In this document: positions 62,660 through 64,000 of the stretch, piece by piece
How the letters are laid out: each line of letters opens with the position of its first letter
Position numbering within the stretch: position 1 is the stretch's first letter
Assembly: GCA_034112445.1 (NCBI GenBank)
Contig: JAWUVI010000001.1
Span: 59,800-123,799, forward strand
Length of the DNA stretch: 64,000 bases
DNA from: Pelagadaptatus sp034112445
GTDB lineage: Bacteria; Pseudomonadota; Gammaproteobacteria; Pseudomonadales; Cellvibrionaceae
Direction: 5' to 3'
Position numbers and translations under genes: made by a program
The notes under the pieces: model-generated
Database searches by the model: none
What the model saw: the letters and a program-made list of their open reading frames with translations, nothing else
Told to the model about the DNA's origin: nothing

Positions 62660-63976
62660 CTATAGCAGTTTACTCAGGCAAGCGTAATAAAATCCGTCGT
62701 GACCAGCTATCTGTGGCAATAACTGGCGGCCGTAAGTTTGTAGAATACCCCAGTCTGCATCAATTATTTCGTGTTGGATATCCGTTTGAGTTGCCAAAAA
62801 CTGCGCTATTACTTCAGTGTTTTCTTGAGGCAATATAGAGCACGTAGCATAGACTAAGCGGCCGCCAGGTTTTAGTAGTGGCCATAAGCTTAACAGCAAC
62901 TGCAATTGAATGCGGGAAAGCTGTTTAATATCGGTGGCCTTGCGCAATATTTTTATATCTGGATGGCGCCGAATAACTCCTGTGGCAGAGCAGGGGGCAT
63001 CAAGTAAGATACGATCGAACATTTCCCCATTCCACCAAGAGTTGGTGTCATTTGCATCGCCACTGATGAGAGTTGCGGTTTGTTTTAATCTAAGGAGATT
63101 TTCGCGAACTCTCTCCAGACGACGCTCTTCTAAATCAATAGCCACCATTTCTTTCAAATCGGGAGTCACCTCCCGGATGTGTCCGGTTTTACCGCCGGGA
63201 GCAGCACAGGCATCTAATACCCTGTGACCTGTTTCTGCCTGTAATAAAAATGGAGCAAGTTGTGCGGCCTCGTCTTGAACACTGCTTTTTCCATCACTAA
63301 AGCCTGGAATGTTTACCACATCAGTGGCTTTTTCGAGAGTGATGCCAAATGGACTAAAGGGCGTTGCATGGGCTTTAGGCAGTTGAGTAATGAGGCTCTC
63401 ACGAGATTGTAAGTGAGTATTTACTCTTATTGTGAAGGGCGGATGAGTGTTGTTTGCTGTAAATATAGCGGTGGCCTGAGCTGGCCAATGGGTCTCAATT
63501 TGTTTTCTCAACCAGTTTGGATGAGCACTTTGAAAACTTGGGCTGGTTTCTAACAGTGTTTCTAACGTGGCTTTTTCAGCGAGATAACGGCGTAAAAGGG
63601 CGTTTATTAATTTGCTGGCCCAGTTCTTTTTTAGTTCTTTGCACGCGTCAACAGTCGCACTAAGTGCGGCATGATTAGGAATGCGGGTGTAATCCAATTG
63701 GTATAACCCAAGCAATAGCAGCGCGTGAATATCTGAGTCTTTAGCTTTGAGGGGTTTTTCCAGTAATCGACTAATAATGGTTTGAAGTTTTGGTTGCCAG
63801 CGGCAAACCCCAAAACACAGTTCCTGCAATAGGCTTTGGTCTTGCTCAGGAACTTGTTCAAGAGCAGGTGTCATTAATCCAGCTAATGACGCCTGCTGTT
63901 GTAAAACAGCGGCTAGTGTTTTTGCTGCTTGAGCGCGTACCGAATAAACCTTTTTTGCCGGTATAGGGTTTGTCAA
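62660..63976 (-). CDS. rsmB: 16S rRNA (cytosine-C5) methyltransferase RsmB
   Basis: Methylates C967 of 16S rRNA. The 438 residues have an N-terminal NusB-like helical RNA-binding domain (about 1-140) and the methyltransferase core with SVQDEAAQLAPFLLQ, the SAM site DACAAPGGKTGHI, LLDAPCSATGVIRRHPDIK with a catalytic cysteine, and the second cysteine in VYATCSILPQEN. The start is TTG with GGAG eight bases upstream, overlapping what looks like the end of fmt. Confidence 0.95.
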   Translation of the reverse strand: MTNPIPAKKVYSVRAQAAKTLAAVLQQQASLAGLMTPALEQVPEQDQSLLQELCFGVCRWQPKLQTIISRLLEKPLKAKDSDIHALLLLGLYQLDYTRIPNHAALSATVDACKELKKNWASKLINALLRRYLAEKATLETLLETSPSFQSAHPNWLRKQIETHWPAQATAIFTANNTHPPFTIRVNTHLQSRESLITQLPKAHATPFSPFGITLEKATDVVNIPGFSDGKSSVQDEAAQLAPFLLQAETGHRVLDACAAPGGKTGHIREVTPDLKEMVAIDLEERRLERVRENLLRLKQTATLISGDANDTNSWWNGEMFDRILLDAPCSATGVIRRHPDIKILRKATDIKQLSRIQLQLLLSLWPLLKPGGRLVYATCSILPQENTEVIAQFLATQTDIQHEIIDADWGILQTYGRQLLPQIAGHDGFYYACLSKLL

Positions 63977-64000
63977 AGTTGAACTCCGACGGCAAAGCGT
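63973..64000 (-). CDS. Possible C-terminal end of an upstream gene, likely fmt (cut by window)
   Basis: In the frame overlapping the rsmB start by TTGA, the last codons read RFAVGVQL followed by TGA. In related bacteria fmt (methionyl-tRNA formyltransferase) directly precedes rsmB, so this is probably its tail. Only eight codons are visible, so the call rests on gene order. Confidence 0.35.

Overview
The window is a chromosomal replication-origin region of a gammaproteobacterium. It carries the conserved cluster mnmG-rsmG-parA-parB-atpIBEFHAGDC on one side, rpmH-rnpA-yidD-yidC-mnmE in the middle and dnaA-dnaN-recF-gyrB on the other. Gene order (phoBR with ubiAC and an HU gene, oxyR-recG overlap, par genes upstream of the ATP synthase operon, glyQS-gmhB, trkA-rsmB) resembles Pseudomonas and especially marine Cellvibrionales-like bacteria. 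DNA is AT-leaning by eye. I cannot assign a genus. I see no insertion sequence, prophage, CRISPR array, tRNA or rRNA, so this is mostly core genome.

Left part (1-18.7 kb): a nucleoside transporter cut by the window edge; yicC-gmk-rpoZ-spoT-ridA (nucleotide and alarmone metabolism); the phoB-phoR phosphate sensor with ubiC-ubiA; an HU protein and a dicarboxylate/glutamate-type symporter; an HDOD/YbaK fusion protein; oxyR-recG; a response regulator with a PilZ-like tail; yaaA (peroxide stress); an unassigned 158-residue protein; and a small lipoprotein.

Middle (18.8-29.7 kb): pstS-pstC-pstA-pstB-phoU, with recognisable Pho boxes upstream of pstS and of phoB, which closes the phosphate-starvation circuit inside one window. 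A TRAP transporter follows (dctQ-dctM, with dctP convergent), then uvrD.

Origin part (29.7-55.9 kb): glmS, glmU, a clear terminator, the nine-gene ATP synthase operon with a near-consensus promoter, parB, parA, rsmG and mnmG. Two separate DnaA-box clusters with AT-rich tracts flank the mnmE-yidC-yidD-rnpA-rpmH operon, one beside mnmG and one beside dnaA. recF contains two identical 16-bp parS sequences within its coding region, next to the parAB genes that should use them. Several genes here use TTG or GTG starts (dnaA, parA, rsmG, atpI, atpF, glyQ, rsmB).

Right part (55.9-64 kb): glyQ-glyS-gmhB, trkA-trkH potassium uptake and rsmB, with a probable tail of fmt at the edge. The most notable signals are the paired parS sites in recF, the two DnaA-box clusters, the 5-residue tandem repeat in the PhoR dimerisation hairpin, a perfect palindrome in the oxyR promoter and a 9-G tract before an uncharacterised gene. 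All statements come from reading the sequence; no database search was possible.
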